Notes under the pieces: generated by a model
Seen by the model: only the letters and a program-made list of their open reading frames with translations
Database searches by the model: none
What the model was told of the DNA's origin: nothing
Origin: Chlorocebus sabaeus
Lineage: Eukaryota > Chordata > Mammalia > Primates > Cercopithecidae
DNA length: 64,000 nt
Reading direction: 5' to 3'
Assembly (NCBI RefSeq): GCF_047675955.1
Contig: NC_132923.1
Location: 85,843,637 to 85,907,636, forward strand
Position numbers and translations under genes: made by a program
Shown here: positions 48,119-60,590 of the stretch, in pieces
Layout: every line of letters starts with the position of its first letter
Numbering within the stretch: position 1 is the stretch's first letter

Positions 48119-49589
48119 GATTATGTATATTTATAGCAGAGCCGTAGCATTTCCAGAGGATGGATCCTGGGGGTATCCTGAGTTAATAATGGATACAGAG
48201 CCATCTTTTGATGAAAGGTACTGGTGACATACATAGCTGGTTCTAGGACTCAGTTTCATATACGTTCCTATTGAGTTTTTAGGAGACCTGTATGAAGGTA
48301 GTGGCAAGGAGCTCCCTCCTGGCCATGGAATGTCTGTCTTGCAGTTGCTATTTGTTACCCATGGGAAATGTATGAAACTGTAGAGTCCTGGCTCTTAATT
48401 ATTTTCCACAATTGCTATAGTAATGTTAAATAGGATGTTCTGAGCTTGCCTAACCAGGCATTTGCTCAGAATATTCTTAGTGGTATGGTTGGCATTGTGG
48501 TCAGAGAAGAGAGATGGGTATATCATGGAGTTTTGTCAGTATGAGCAATTGTGCCTAATAAAAAAACTGTGTCTTTAATTCTTATTGCTTAAATCAGTAT
48601 GTACTGAGGGTATACCAGATATTAATTTATTCAACAGATACTTAAGTGACCTCACATGTCTTGTGATGCAAGGATGTAAGGAATACAGAGAAATACGTAT
48701 TACCTGACATGGTTTTTATTCATATTTTCACTCACTTGACAAAGATTTATTGAATATCTGCTCTGTGGCAGGCATTATACTAGGTATAGGTGAATAGGGA
48801 TTGGAGAGGAGGAAGAGATACAAAAATTAAGATGGGGCATTGTTCTTAAAATCCTTGGAAATAATTATAGTGCAGAATAACAATAAAGGAATGTAGAACT
48901 TGGTTCCAGTGGTTAAAATGGGTATATTCATATAGTACTTTAAACCAATAATATTAGATATGTCATAGGGCAGAATACAACTAACTGTCAGATGGTTGGT
49001 AAAACCATGAGAATCATGTGGTACAAAGTCCCAGGGCTGAAATCCCTTCTGTATCTTTCCTCATGTCCATCTTTTGCTTGAAAACTTTTGGTGATTAGGG
49101 GATCACTACTTTGTAAGGCAGCTAATAAAATTTTACCTCTTTGTAACTTACTGACTTACTCTAGACCTGTACAGAATCTGTGCCCACCCCCCCATATGAA
49201 GGCAACTATGTTAGCATTAACTCTTATCTGAGTCCTAATTTTTCAGTTCTTTCTACCACTCTTATTACTTAGCTCCTCTCTGGATGTGCTTGTCTGTCAA
49301 TGAAACACTTCAAAAGAAGAGATCAAGAGTGAATACAATATTCCAAAAGAGATTTGGAATACAGTAGAATGGACTTTCCCCTAGTTGTGCACATTGTATT
49401 ACTATTAATGTACAATGTGTGATACTAATACCTTACAATTTTGACACATATTGGTGGGTGGTAACATAAATATCCCACCTGAGTAAGGCATACCTCCCTC
49501 ATCTTAAATTCAATCATTTGAATTTCTCTAGCTCAGTGAAGAACTTTGCCAACTTGAATCTTTCTACCTGCTCTTAAATCATCTCTGTA
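48119..49589. other. Intronic DNA, mostly unrecognised
   Basis: No gene seen. About 48722-48900 resembles the reverse complement of the L2 3' end. Confidence 0.45.
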
Positions 49590-50345
49590 GGAATTTGCTC
49601 CATCGGTTTTCTCCTACATTTCCTTTGGCTTCTGCTTTTCTGTTTCGACTGACTCCCTCTTCCCCTCATATTTCTCTTCAGCGTTAATGTACATTAGAGT
49701 CTGTCCTGTCCCCTTTTCCTTTCCACTCTACCTCATCCCATATGGTTTCCAAATAATCATCCTTTCTTTGGTTTTCACTATCCATTAAGTATATGCTACT
49801 AAGTCCAAAAGCAGCAGCCTGATTTCTGGCCTCCTTTGAATTCCAAATTAAATTGCTTACATAGAATGAGGGTCAAGTTCACCGGCAGGCTAACAAAGCT
49901 CCTTGTGATTTGGCCTTCTATACCCTATGCCTTGTGCTGTAGTAATACTTTGATGCTTGTAATTTTCTTGAACTAATGTCATTGTGTGTCTCTGCTTTTG
50001 TCAGTTCTCCTGTCAGTTTTGCCTGACTCTGTCTTCACACACTTGTGTGTAGGCATTATTATCTCCTGTGAAGTCTTCTCTGACAGTTACTTACTCCCTC
50101 CTCTGTATTTCTCATTCTTCTTCTTTTTTAAAAAAATAAATCTGCAATACCCATATGTATTTCTCATTCCTATATATCTGTCTGTCATTATAACTATCAC
50201 ATTACTTTGTAAATATCTGTTTGTCTTTCTTATTGATTTGTGAGTACTTCACAGCCAGGAACTATATCTTATTTGTTTTGCAATTTCTGGTGCCTAGCAT
50301 GCTTCCTGGCATATAGTATGTTCTCACTGAATATTAAATTGAACT
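49590..50345 (+). repeat. L2 3' fragment
   Basis: Shows the L2 pattern: GCCTTCTATACCCTATGCC, CTGTGAAGTCTTCTCTGAC, CTTCACAGCCAGGAACTATATC, GCATATAGTATGTTCTCACTG. Another short L2-like end is at 50450-50600. Confidence 0.6.
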
Positions 50346-50609
50346 GAACTAGTTAGTTTTGAGCTTGTTGAAATAAGAAGGAAAAGATATGATTGGGTCT
50401 TTGTATCTTGATTTTGTCATCAGGATGTAGTTGTTTTAGCTTTGTGTCATTTGCATATGTAAATGAACATTAGTTTGTTAGTTAACACTGAGTGCCCTGA
50501 GATTTGGGACTGTGTCATGTTCATCTCTGTATTACTAGTACCTAGTACATGGCCTGGCAAATCTCAAGATGTCAGTACTTATTAAAATGTAGCTTTAAGA
50601 GTAAATCAG

Positions 50610-50910
50610 GCTGGGCGTGGTGGCTCATGCCCATAATCCCAGCACTTTGGGAGGCTGAGGCAGGAAGATCACTTGAGGTCAGGAGTTCGAGTCAGCCTGG
50701 CCAACGTGGTGAAACCCCCCATCTCTAGTAAAAATACAAAAATTAGCTGGGGGCGTGGTGGTGGGTGCCTGTAATCCCAACTACTTGGGAGGCTGAGGCA
50801 TGAGAATTGCTTGAACCTGGGAGGCGGAGGTTGCAGTGAGCTGATACCCTGCTACTGCACTATAGTCTGGGTTACAGAGTGAGACTCCATCTCAAAAAAA
50901 AAAAAAAAAA
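50610..50910 (+). repeat. Alu element
   Basis: Complete plus-strand Alu with A-tail. Confidence 0.92.
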
Positions 50911-50921
50911 GGGTAAATCAG

Positions 50922-51000
50922 GCCAGGAGTGGTGACTCATCCCTGTAATCCCAGCACTTTGGGAGGCTGAGGCAGGAGTTTGAGACCAGCCTGGGAAATA
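50922..51000 (+). repeat. Alu fragment
   Basis: First 80 bp or so of a plus-strand Alu (GGCCAGGAGTGGTGACTC to CAGCCTGGGAAA). Confidence 0.8.
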
Positions 51001-51329
51001 TATGTTATATTCTTGACATGCTAGTCAAGTTATCTATCGAAAAATATTTTGGCATGAATTATTAATAATGAATTCATGGTGATTTGTAATGACCATCCTT
51101 CCTAGAAAAAAATGTATAGGCCAACATCTTTATTAATTATAAAATTTTGGCATTAATTGATGGCAGCATACAAAGTTTCTAGTCATCTTCATTTTTGTTT
51201 TTCTCTCCTTTTGAAATTCTAGCATTTCTCCTATTTAAAACAATTCTCAAAGATTTCTTGTTGATTATATGGGTCTTATTGCTACATTTTTCAGTACCTT
51301 TGTGGTTAGTTGGTGTAAGACATAAATTT

Positions 51330-52310
51330 ACAGATTGAAGAAGCTTAGTGAATACCAAGTAGGTTTAATACAAAGAAAATCACTTGTAGGCACATAATAA
51401 TCAAACTGCTAAAAACCAAAGATAAAATCTTAAAAACATCCAGAGGAGAGGGAAAAACATTCATAAATAGAACAATGACAAGAGTCATAGCTAACGTCTA
51501 GTCAGAAACAGTGGAATCCAGAGGATGATGGAATAATATCTTTAAATTGTTGAAAGAAAAAAATATCAACTAGAATTTTATATTCATCAAAATTATCCTT
51601 CAAAACCAAAAGTGAAGACTTTAAAATTTTTTTTTCAGTTACTTATTTATTATTATTTTTGAAACTCACTGTGTCACCTAGGCTGGAGTGCAGTGGTATG
51701 AACATGGCTCATTGCAGCCTTGATTTCCTGGGCTCATGTGATCCTTCTGTCTCAGCCTCTTGTGTAGCTGGGACCACAGGTGTGCACCACCATGCTTGGC
51801 TAATTTTTAAATTTTTTTGTAGAGACAGGGTCTCATTTTGTTGCCCATGCTGGTTTCGAACTTCTGGGCTCAAGTGATCCTCCTGCCTTGGCCTCCCAAA
51901 GTGCTGGAATTATAGGCATGAGCCACCATACCTGGCCGAGACAGTGTTATATGATAAAATATGGGAAGATATGTTGCCCACAGATCTGCATATTATAAGA
52001 AATTATAAAGAAATTTCTTTAGGTTGTAGAGGAATGGTATCAGATGGAAATATGGATCTACGGAAGACATGAAGAACACTGAAAATTGCATATATATGGG
52101 TAAGTATTTAAAAAATTACGTAGAAGTAAAATATGTGACAACAGTATCAGGAAAGAAGTATTGCAAGGTTCTTACATTATATGGGGTGCAGTAATATTAA
52201 GGTATACTGATAAGTTCTGGATGGATGTTGTAATTCTGAGAACAACCACTAATAAAGAGAAGAAATATAGTTAAAAAGCTAATAGAAGAGATAAAATGGA
52301 TACTAAAAAT
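51330..52310 (+). repeat. Old L1 fragment, upstream part
   Basis: ACAGTGGAATCCAGAGGATGATGG and AGAATTTTATATTCATC are typical of an old L1M. It is split by an Alu at 51655 and resumes after the THE1 element. Confidence 0.55.
51655..51938 (-). repeat. Alu element
   Basis: Minus-strand diverged Alu, from TTTTTGAAACTCACTGTGTC to CATACCTGGCCG. Confidence 0.9.
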
Positions 52311-52314
52311 ATGC

Positions 52315-52689
52315 TGATATGGTTTGGCTGTGTCCCCACCTAAATCTCAACTTGAATTTTATCTCCCAGAATTCTCACGTGTTGTGGGAGGGGCCCAGGG
52401 GGAGGTAAATGAATCATGGGGCCTGGTCTTTCCCTCGCTGTTCTTGTGATAGTGAATAAGTCTCGCGAGATCTGATGGGTTTATCAGGGGTTTCTGCTTT
52501 TGCTTCTTTCTCATTTTTCTCTTCCCGCTGCCATGTAAGACTTCTGTCATGATTCTAACTTCTGTGCACCCGCAGGCTCAATGATTCTGAGGCCTCCCCA
52601 GCCATGTGGAACTGTAAGTCCAATTAAACCTCTTTTTGTTCCCAGTTTTGGGTATGTCTTTATCAGCAGCATGAAAACAAACTAATACA
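52315..52689 (+). repeat. THE1 5' LTR
   Basis: 375 bp, TG...CA ends, with CCAATTAAACCTC near the 3' side. Slightly diverged from the 3' LTR. Confidence 0.92.
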
Positions 52690-54227
52690 GTAAATTGGTA
52701 CCAGTACAGTGGGGCGTTGCCAAAGAGATACTGGAGAATTTTGATGCGACGTTGGAACTGGGTAACAGGCAGACGTTGAAACAGTTTGGAGGGCTCAGAA
52801 GACAGGAAAATGTGGGAAGGTTTGGAACCTCCTAGAGACTTGTCGAATGACTTTGACGAAAATACTATTAGTGATATGAACAATAAGGTCCAGGCTGAGG
52901 TGGTCTCAGATGGAGATGAGGAACTTGCTGGGAACTGGAGCAAAGGTGACTCTTGTTATGTTTTAAGCAAAGAGACTGGTGGCATTTTGCCCCTGCCCTA
53001 AAGACTTGTGGAACTTTGAACTTGAGAGAGATGATTTAGGGTATCTGGCGGAAAACATTTCTAAGCAGCAAAGCATCCAAAAGGTGACTTGGGTGCTGTT
53101 AAAAGCATTCCATTTTAAAAGGAAAAAAGAGCATAAAAGTTCAGAAAATTTGCAGCCTGATGCGGTAGAAAAGACCCATTTTTTGAGGAGAAATTCAAGT
53201 TGGCTGTAGAAATTTGCATAAGTAGCAAGGACCCTAATGTTACATGGAGAAAATGTCTCCAGGTCACGTCAGAGACTTTCATGGCAGCCCCTCCCATCAC
53301 AGGCACGGAGGCCCAGGAGGAAAAGTGGTTTTGTGGGCAGGGCCCAGGTGTACTGAGTGCATCCTAGGAACTTGGTGCCCTGTGTTCCAGCCACTCCGGC
53401 CATGGCTGAAAGGGGCCAACATAGAGCTTGGGCTGTGGCTTCAGAGGGTAGAAGCCCAAAGCCTTGGCAGCTTTCACGTGGTGTTGAGACTGCAGGTGCA
53501 CAGAAGTCAAGAATTGAGGTTTACGAACCTCCGCCTAGATTCAGAAGATGTATGGAAATGCCTGGATGCCCTGGAAGAAGTTTGCTGCAGGGGTGGGGCT
53601 TTCTTGGAGAACCTCTGCTAGGACAGTGTGGAAGGGAAATGTGGGGTTGGAGCTCCCACACAGAGTCCCTGCTAGGGCACTGCCTAGTGGAGCTGTGAGA
53701 AGAGGGCCACCATCCTCCAGATCCCAGAATGGCAGATCCACCGACAGCTTGCACCCTGTGCCTGGAAAAGCTCCAGATACTTAGTGCCAGCCTGTGAAAG
53801 CATCCAGGAGGGAGGCTGTATCCTGCAAAGCCACAGGGGCGGAGCTGCCCAAGACTATGGGAAACCACCTTTTACATCAGTGTTACCTGAATGTGAGACC
53901 TGGAGTCAAAGGAGATCATTTTGGAGCTTTAAAATTTAACTGCCCCGCTGTATTTCGGTCTTGAATGGGCCCTGTAACCCCTTCTCCCATGTAGAATGGC
54001 TGTGTTTACCCAATACCTTGTACCCTCATTGTATCTAGGAAGTAACTAGCTTGCTTTTTATTTTAGAGGCTTATAGGTGGAAGGGACTTGCCTTGTCTCA
54101 GATGAGACTTTGGACTATGGACTTTTGGGTTAATGCTGAAATGAGTTACGACTTTGGGGGACTGTTGGGAAGACGTGATTGGTTTTTAAATGTGAGGACA
54201 TGAGATTTGAAGGGGCCATGGGCGGAA

Positions 54228-54917
54228 TGATGTGGTTTGGCTGTGTCCCCACCCAAATCTCAACTTGAATTTTCATCTCCCAGAATTGCCATGTGTTGTG
54301 GGAGGGACCCAGTGGGGAGGTAATGGAATCATGGGGGCCAGTCTTTCACGTGCTATTATTATTATTATTTTATTTTTATTTAGTTATTTATTTTGAGACG
54401 GAGTCTTGCTCTGTCACCCAGGCTGGAGTGCAGTGGTGCAATCTTGGCTTACTGCAAGCTCTGCCTCCCTGGTTCACGCCATTCTCCAGCCTCAGTCTCC
54501 CCAGTAGCTAGGACTACAGGTGCCTGCCTCTATGCCCAGCTAATTTTGTGTGTGTGTATTTTTAGTAGAGATGGGGTTTCACTGTGTTAGTCAGGATGGT
54601 CTCGACCTCTTGACCTTGTGATCCACCTGCCTCAGCCTCCCAAAGTGTTGGGATTACAGGCGTGAGCCACTGCGCCCAACCACCTGCTATTCTTGTGATA
54701 GTGAGTAAGTCTCGTGAGATCTGATAAGTTTATTCAGGGATTTCAGTTTTTGCTTCTTCCTCATTTTTCTCTCACTGCCACCATGTAAGAAGTGCCTTTC
54801 GCCTCCTGTCATGATTCTGAGGCTTCCCCAGCTATGTGGAAGTGTGAGTCCAATTAAACCTCTTTTTGTTCCCAGTTTTAGGTGTGTCTTTATCAGCAGT
54901 GTGAACCAACTCATACA
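54228..54917 (+). repeat. THE1 3' LTR, interrupted by an Alu
   Basis: LTR sequence at 54228 to about 54355 and about 54683-54917; an Alu and an ATT-repeat lie between. Confidence 0.9.
54391..54682 (-). repeat. Alu inserted in the THE1 3' LTR
   Basis: Minus-strand Alu after an ATT/ATTT tract. CTGCTATTCTTG resumes the LTR afterwards, and TGCTATT is seen on both sides. Confidence 0.9.
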
Positions 54918-54922
54918 TATGC

Positions 54923-55320
54923 TTAACCCTAAAGAATGCAGATAAGAAAGTATAACTGAAGAAAAACAATTGGGACAGATTGTGGAAACAAAATAAAAGA
55001 ACCACGATAGTAAACGAAGAACCCAGATAGTAAACTTACAGTAAACTACTGCCATATCAGTAATTACATTAAATGTAAATAGGGTAAATAGTTATCAAAA
55101 GGTAGAGACTGTCAGGTTGGATGAAAATTAAATATTGATCTATATTGTGTATAAGAGAAGCATCTGGAATATAAAGATGCTTCTCTAGGTTGTAAATAAA
55201 AGGATGGACAAACAATGTATCATGTAGACACTAATCATAACAAAGCTGCTGTGATTAATTAATGTTAGACTAAGTAGACTTCAATTTAAGGGGTTTTACT
55301 AGAAGTAAAGACGTTCTGGC
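54923..55320 (+). repeat. Old L1 fragment, downstream part
   Basis: Continues the L1 of 51330-52310 after the THE1 insertion (GGGACAGATTGTGG, GTCAGGTTGGATGAAAATTAAA). Confidence 0.5.
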
Positions 55321-56876
55321 CCACAGTTTTTCTGATTTCTAACCCTAGTTATGTTGCCTTCTTTAGTTTTCTCATTGTAAAATTGGGCTATTTGATGCTT
55401 TACCTGCATTATTATTAGTCCTTACAGCAGCTTTGCAAGATTTGTTATTACCATTGTATGAATGAGAACACTGAGACTCAGAGAGTCTCAGGACTAGTTA
55501 AATGGTAAAGTCACAGGACTAGTTAAATGGTAAAGCTGCATTTGAAGCTAGTTGTGCTTTGAGTCAGAGTTTTTTTTTCCACTACACATTGTTTCCTGCC
55601 AATATACCTTCCTGAATAGTACTGTACCCTAAGCTTTGCTTCTGTATAAACACACCTACTTGGAAGAACTCTCCTGAGGTCACCTGCTTAGCTCATTATG
55701 TCCTTTTGGAATCCATTCTTCTTTAAAACAAAATAACCAAGATGTATTAGAATGTCATTAATAGGCTGTAATTGAGAATTTCCCATGTTGGCATTATGAT
55801 TTTACTACTTATCAGTACATTTCAAAGATATCCCTCTCTTGAAATGCTTTGTTAATTACAGCCCCAGATTCCCCTAAATAAATGCTAATTTGCTAACGTT
55901 TTGGTTAAGCAAATGAAAAATGAAAAAAATGAGTGGCATAGGTCATTGGAGTCTACTTGGAAAAAAGAAGGTATTTGCATCTTGGTGCTTACTGTTAATT
56001 GTTTATGCGATAAGTTGCCTAATATGTGTTATTTGCTTTTTAAGAGTTGTAGACTACAAATTACTGATAATTTGTATAGCGTTACATCATATTTATAGCT
56101 TCTGGTAAGACAGAATACTTATAAATTATGGTTTATAATAATTATAAAAAAGCTAAGTATGGTTTGCGTCCATTTAAAGAATCTTATAAATCTTTAGATG
56201 TACTTTGTTATCTGAATAATTGTGAATCGTGAGGGCAGGAGCCAAATCTTTTACCCACTGTATTTCCAGAACCTAGCACTAGGCCTGGCACATGATAGAG
56301 ACATTCAATGAATATTTTTGGCAGTTTTATTATTTCCTGAAAGTCTTGTGTGAAAGCTAGTGTGAAATGAAATTCCCAAGATGTGTTAAATGTTTGCTCC
56401 CTCTTGTGGATAGAAAAGATAATGTAAGCTCTTATAATGAATCTGTTCTCTAGTTTTTGTTACCAAAAGATATAGTATAAACAGTGTGTAAAATTTACTG
56501 AAATTTTTCTCTTTTTGAAGGGATCTGAATACAATTTTATCAACCAAAGATCTTTTAGTTCACATATATTCATAAAACATGCATAATTCTTGCTCAAGTA
56601 TCATTTTTTAAAACTATCCAGGATAAAATTTATATACTAGTACTCAATTTAGAACTTAAATAGCACTGTTTTTGGAGCCCACTCCTTCTGCTTTCCTATG
56701 TATAAATTGTATGAATGATCAAAGAACTTCCTGTTTTAATTCTGTTAATAAAACCCTATTAAATATTGTTGGATATCCTTTGAGAGTATTATTAAACACA
56801 TCATTTCCTAATAATTCAAAACATTTTTTATTTTGATTAAAAAAATAATTTTGCTAGCTTTCCTACTTATTTATTT
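55321..56876. other. Intronic DNA with old repeats
   Basis: No gene. MIR-like at about 55400-55570 (minus); L2-like 3' end at about 56225-56335 (plus). Confidence 0.5.
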
Positions 56877-57152
56877 TTTTTGAGACTGTGTCTCGCTGTG
56901 TCACCCAGACTGGGGTACGGTGATGCAGTCTCGGCTCACGGCAACCCGTGCCTCCTGAGTTCAAGCAGTCCTCCCACCTCTGCCTCCCATGCAGCTGGGA
57001 CCACAGATGCACACCACCATGCCTGGGTATTTCTTTGTATGTTTAATAGAGATAGGGGTTTCACCATGTTGGCCAGGCTGGTCTCGAATCCCTGAGCTCA
57101 GCTTGACCTCTCAAAGTGCTGGGATTACAGGCATGTGCCACTGCGCCTGGCC
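56877..57152 (-). repeat. Alu element
   Basis: Minus-strand diverged Alu ending CTGCGCCTGGCC. Confidence 0.9.
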
Positions 57153-57164
57153 AGCCTTCCTCAG

Positions 57165-57454
57165 TTTTTTTTTGAGATGGAGTCTCTCACTGTTGCCTGG
57201 GCTAGAGTCCAATGGCATGATTTCGGTTCACTGCAACCTCCGCCTCCTGGGTTCAAGCTATTCTCCTGCCTCAGCCTCCCGAGTAGCTGGGATTACAGGC
57301 ACCCACTTCCACACTCAGCTAATTTTTTGTATTTTTAGTAGAGATGGGGTTTCGCTGTGTTGGCCAGGCTGGTCTCGAACTCTTGACCTTGTGATCGGTC
57401 TGCCTTGGTCTCCCAAAGTGCTGGGATTACAGGCGCGAGCCACCGTGCCTGGCT
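57165..57454 (-). repeat. Alu element
   Basis: Second minus-strand Alu, 12 bp after the first. CCTTCCTCAGTTTTT occurs on both sides as a target duplication. Confidence 0.92.
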
Positions 57455-58448
57455 GCCTTCCTCAGTTTTTAAATACAGAACACTTATTTTCTTTTAAGTG
57501 TGATACTTTCATTCTAAAGAGTTAACGTCACAGACTAAAAGCAGCTGGCCTTTGGAAATGCTTTGACATGTAGAATAAATCTTTTAAACAAAGATGTAGA
57601 TTCTTGATATTCTTTTCTCCATATACTCAAGAGACTTTCATATTACTTTCTTAGACCTTCATTTTCTATTCTGTTATTTATAGTAGAAGTTGACTTTCAT
57701 TTTGAGGCCACTTTTGAAATAGAACTAATATTTTTGCCATTTCAGAAAAGTTGTAGTCTGTGTGCCAAAGATAGACAGCGTGCAGTATACGTGCACTATA
57801 GCATGGATGTTGGACTCTTAAGCAGGGCTCACTTACTAGGCAGGTGACTTGTTCCTGAAAACCAGTCTGGCTGTGAACATCCAGATCCTCACCTCAGCAG
57901 AATCACAGTCTGTCATTAACTAAAGCAAGTGAAAACTCTAAACTTTATGAGGGCGTAATATTCAGATAGCAAAGAACAAAAATCCTAAGAGTATAGTTTG
58001 AATTTGCACAACATGAACACATCCATATAAACAACACTTTGGTTAAAAGAACAGAATATGTGACAAGAGTAGAAAAAAGAAAAAGAGGAGATTAGGGCAC
58101 ATAGAGACGCAGGGAAGAACAATGTGAAGACACAGGGATAGCCATCAACAAGCCAAGGAGAGAGGCCTCAGAAGACATCCAAACTGCTGACACCTTGATC
58201 TTGGATTTATCATCTCAGAATTGTGAGAAAAAAAAATTTATGTTTAAACAAACAAAAAGAAAAAAAAGAAGCAGAATATAATCAGAGTTCCAGAAGCTTC
58301 CTTCTTCCATTCAGTTATCTCTCACCCTTCAGGATAACCTAGTAGATTGACTTCTGACATTACATATATGTTAGTTTTGCAAGTTTTAAAATGTTATGTA
58401 TATGAAACTACATAGTAAGCTTTTATTTTATTTTATTTTATTTGTTTA
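57455..58448. other. Intronic unique DNA
   Basis: AT-rich; nothing recognised except TTTTA repeats (about 58420-58442) before the next Alu. Confidence 0.5.
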
Positions 58449-58709
58449 ATTTTTTTTTGGAGACAGGGTCTCTCTCTGCCACCCAGGCTGGACTGCAGTG
58501 GTGCCATCTTGGCTCACTGCAACCTCAGCCTCCCAAATAGTTGGGACTACAGGCACGTGCCACCGTGCCCAACTCATTTTTTGTTATTTTAGTAGAGACG
58601 GAGTTTCAACATGTTGACTAGGCTGGTCTTGAACTCCTGACCTCAAGTGATCCACCCGCCTCGGCCTCCCAAAGTGCTGGGATTACAGGTGTGAGCCACC
58701 ATACTTTAC
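58449..58709 (-). repeat. Alu element
   Basis: Minus-strand Alu with a small deletion in the first arm (ACCTCAGCCTCCCAAATAG). Confidence 0.9.
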
Positions 58710-58734
58710 CCCCATACAGTAAGCTTTAAAACAA

Positions 58735-59300
58735 AAAAATTCTGGTAAAATATACATAACATAAAATTTACCTTTTTAGCTGTTTTAAACATACAGTTCA
58801 GTGGTATTAAGTACCTTCACATTATTATGTAGCATCACCACCACTCATCTCTAGAACTTTTTCATCTTCCCCCAAACTCTTATTGATTAAACATTAACTC
58901 CCCATTCCCCTTTCTGCTTCTAAACATTAACTCCCCATTCCCCTTTCTGCCTCTGTGAGTTTTGAGTACTTATAGACGTGGAATTATTTAGTGTTTGTCC
59001 TTTTATGTCTGGCTTGTTTCACTTAACATAGTATTTTTAAGGTACATCCATTTTATAGTGTATGTCAGAATTTCTTGTCTTTTTAAGGAGCAACAATACT
59101 CTGTTGCGTGAACATACTACATTTTCTTCATTTATGGATGGACATTTGAGTTGTTTATACATTTTGGATGTTGTTAACAATGGTACTATGAACATGGGTG
59201 TATAAATATGTTTTGAGTCCTTGCTTCCTTAAAAGTCTTTTGGGTATATAACCACAAGTGCAGTTACTGGATCGTACGGTAACTTTTTCCCTTGTATTTT
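58735..59300 (-). repeat. L1 fragment (minus) with internal duplication
   Basis: Reverse complement of an old L1 3' portion, like those at 1685 and 31500. Contains a 33-bp tandem duplication at 58888-58953. Confidence 0.7.
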
Positions 59301-59804
59301 TAGTTTACATGTAATAATTGTATATACTTACGCGATACAAAGTGATCTTTTCATAAGAATATGCAATGTGTAGTGATCAAATCAGGATAATTAGCATATC
59401 CTTCACCTTAAACTTTTTTTTTCCTTTTTGTTGGGAACATTTAAAGTCTGCTTTTTTATCTTTTGGAAAATATACAATAAATTATAGTTAACCGTGTCAC
59501 CCTACAGCGCTGTAGAACACCAGAACTCATTCCTCCTATCTAGCTGTAATTTCATATCTGTTAACCAGGTTCTCCTCATTCACCCCTTCTCACTGCCCTT
59601 CCCAGTCTCTAATATTTCCAATTCTATACTCTAATTCCGTGAGCTCAGAATTCTTTTTAGCTTCTACATATGACTGAGAGCATGTATTTATCTTTCTGTG
59701 CCTTACTTAGTTTAACATACTATCCTGCAGGCTTATCCATGTTGCTGCAAGTGATAGGATTTCATTCTTTTTCTTTGTAGTTTGTTTGTTTGTTTGTTTA
59801 TGTT

Positions 59805-60090
59805 TAGAGACAGGATCTTTCTGTTGCCCAGGCTGGAGTGTAGTGGTATGATCGTAGCTCTCAGTAATGTTAAACTCTGGGGCTTAAGCAATCCTCCCCC
59901 CTCAGTCTCCTGAGTAACTGGGATTACACGCATGTGTCACCACACCTGGCTAACTTGTTTTACTTTCTGTAGAGATAGGGTCTTGTTATATTACCTAAGC
60001 TGGTCTTCAACTCCTGGCCTTAAGCGACCCTCCTGCATCAGCCTCCCAAATCACTGGGATTACATGCATGAGGCACACTACACCTGGCCC
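59805..60090 (-). repeat. Alu element in L1
   Basis: Minus-strand diverged Alu; near-identical TTCATTCTTTTT / TTCCATTCTTTTT flanks. Confidence 0.88.
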
Positions 60091-60283
60091 AATTCCATTC
60101 TTTTTCATGGAGGAATAGTATTCCATTGTGTATATAAACCACATTTTTATTCATTTGCCTGTTGATGGACATTTAGGCTGACTCCATATCTGGGCTATTA
60201 TGAATAGTGTTGGAATAAACATGGGGGCACAGGTATCCTTTTGATGTTAATTTCCTTTCCTTTCTATAAATAACCAGTAATGA

Positions 60284-60590
60284 GGCCGGGCGCGGTGGCT
60301 CAAGCCTGTAATCCCAGCGCTTTGGGAGGCCGAGACGGGCGGATCACGAGGTCAGGAGATCAAGACCATCCTGGCTAACCCGGTGAAACCCGTCTCTAGT
60401 AAAAAAATACAAAAAAATAGCCGGGCGAGGTGGCGAGCGTGTGTAGTCCCAGCTACTCGGGAGGCTGAGGCAGGAGAATGGCGTAAACCCGGGAGGCGGA
60501 GCTTGCAGTGAGCTGAGATCCGGCCACTGCACTCCAGCCTGGGCGACAGAGCGAGACTCCGTCTCAAAAAAAAAAAAAAAAAAAAAAAAA
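60284..60590 (+). repeat. Young AluY of Old World monkey type
   Basis: Nearly undecayed AluY with a perfect 12-bp target duplication AACCAGTAATGA (60272-60283 and 60591-60602). It carries CTCAAGCCTG, GGGCGAGGTGG, GGCGTAAACCC and GATCCGGCCACTG, a combination I associate with cercopithecid AluYRa-type elements and not with human AluY. Confidence 0.92.

Larger units (their letters stand above)
52315..54917 (+). mobile_element. Full-length THE1 (MaLR) element
   Basis: Two LTRs (52315-52689 and 54228-54917) flank a 1.5-kb internal region. The LTRs begin TGATATGG/TGATGTGG and end AATACA/CATACA. A 5-bp duplication TATGC (52310-52314 and 54918-54922) confirms a single insertion. The internal region has only broken frames of up to about 125 codons and no pol-like sequence, as is normal for this nonautonomous group. 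The 3' LTR carries an Alu. Confidence 0.92.

Noticed and set aside
52786..53621. Frames of 71-125 codons in the THE1 internal region
   Set aside because: They belong to the decayed MaLR internal sequence; no evidence of a kept host gene.
56989..57525. 178-codon plus-strand frame
   Set aside because: Translation of two adjacent Alus; the peptide shows the usual Alu-derived phrases.
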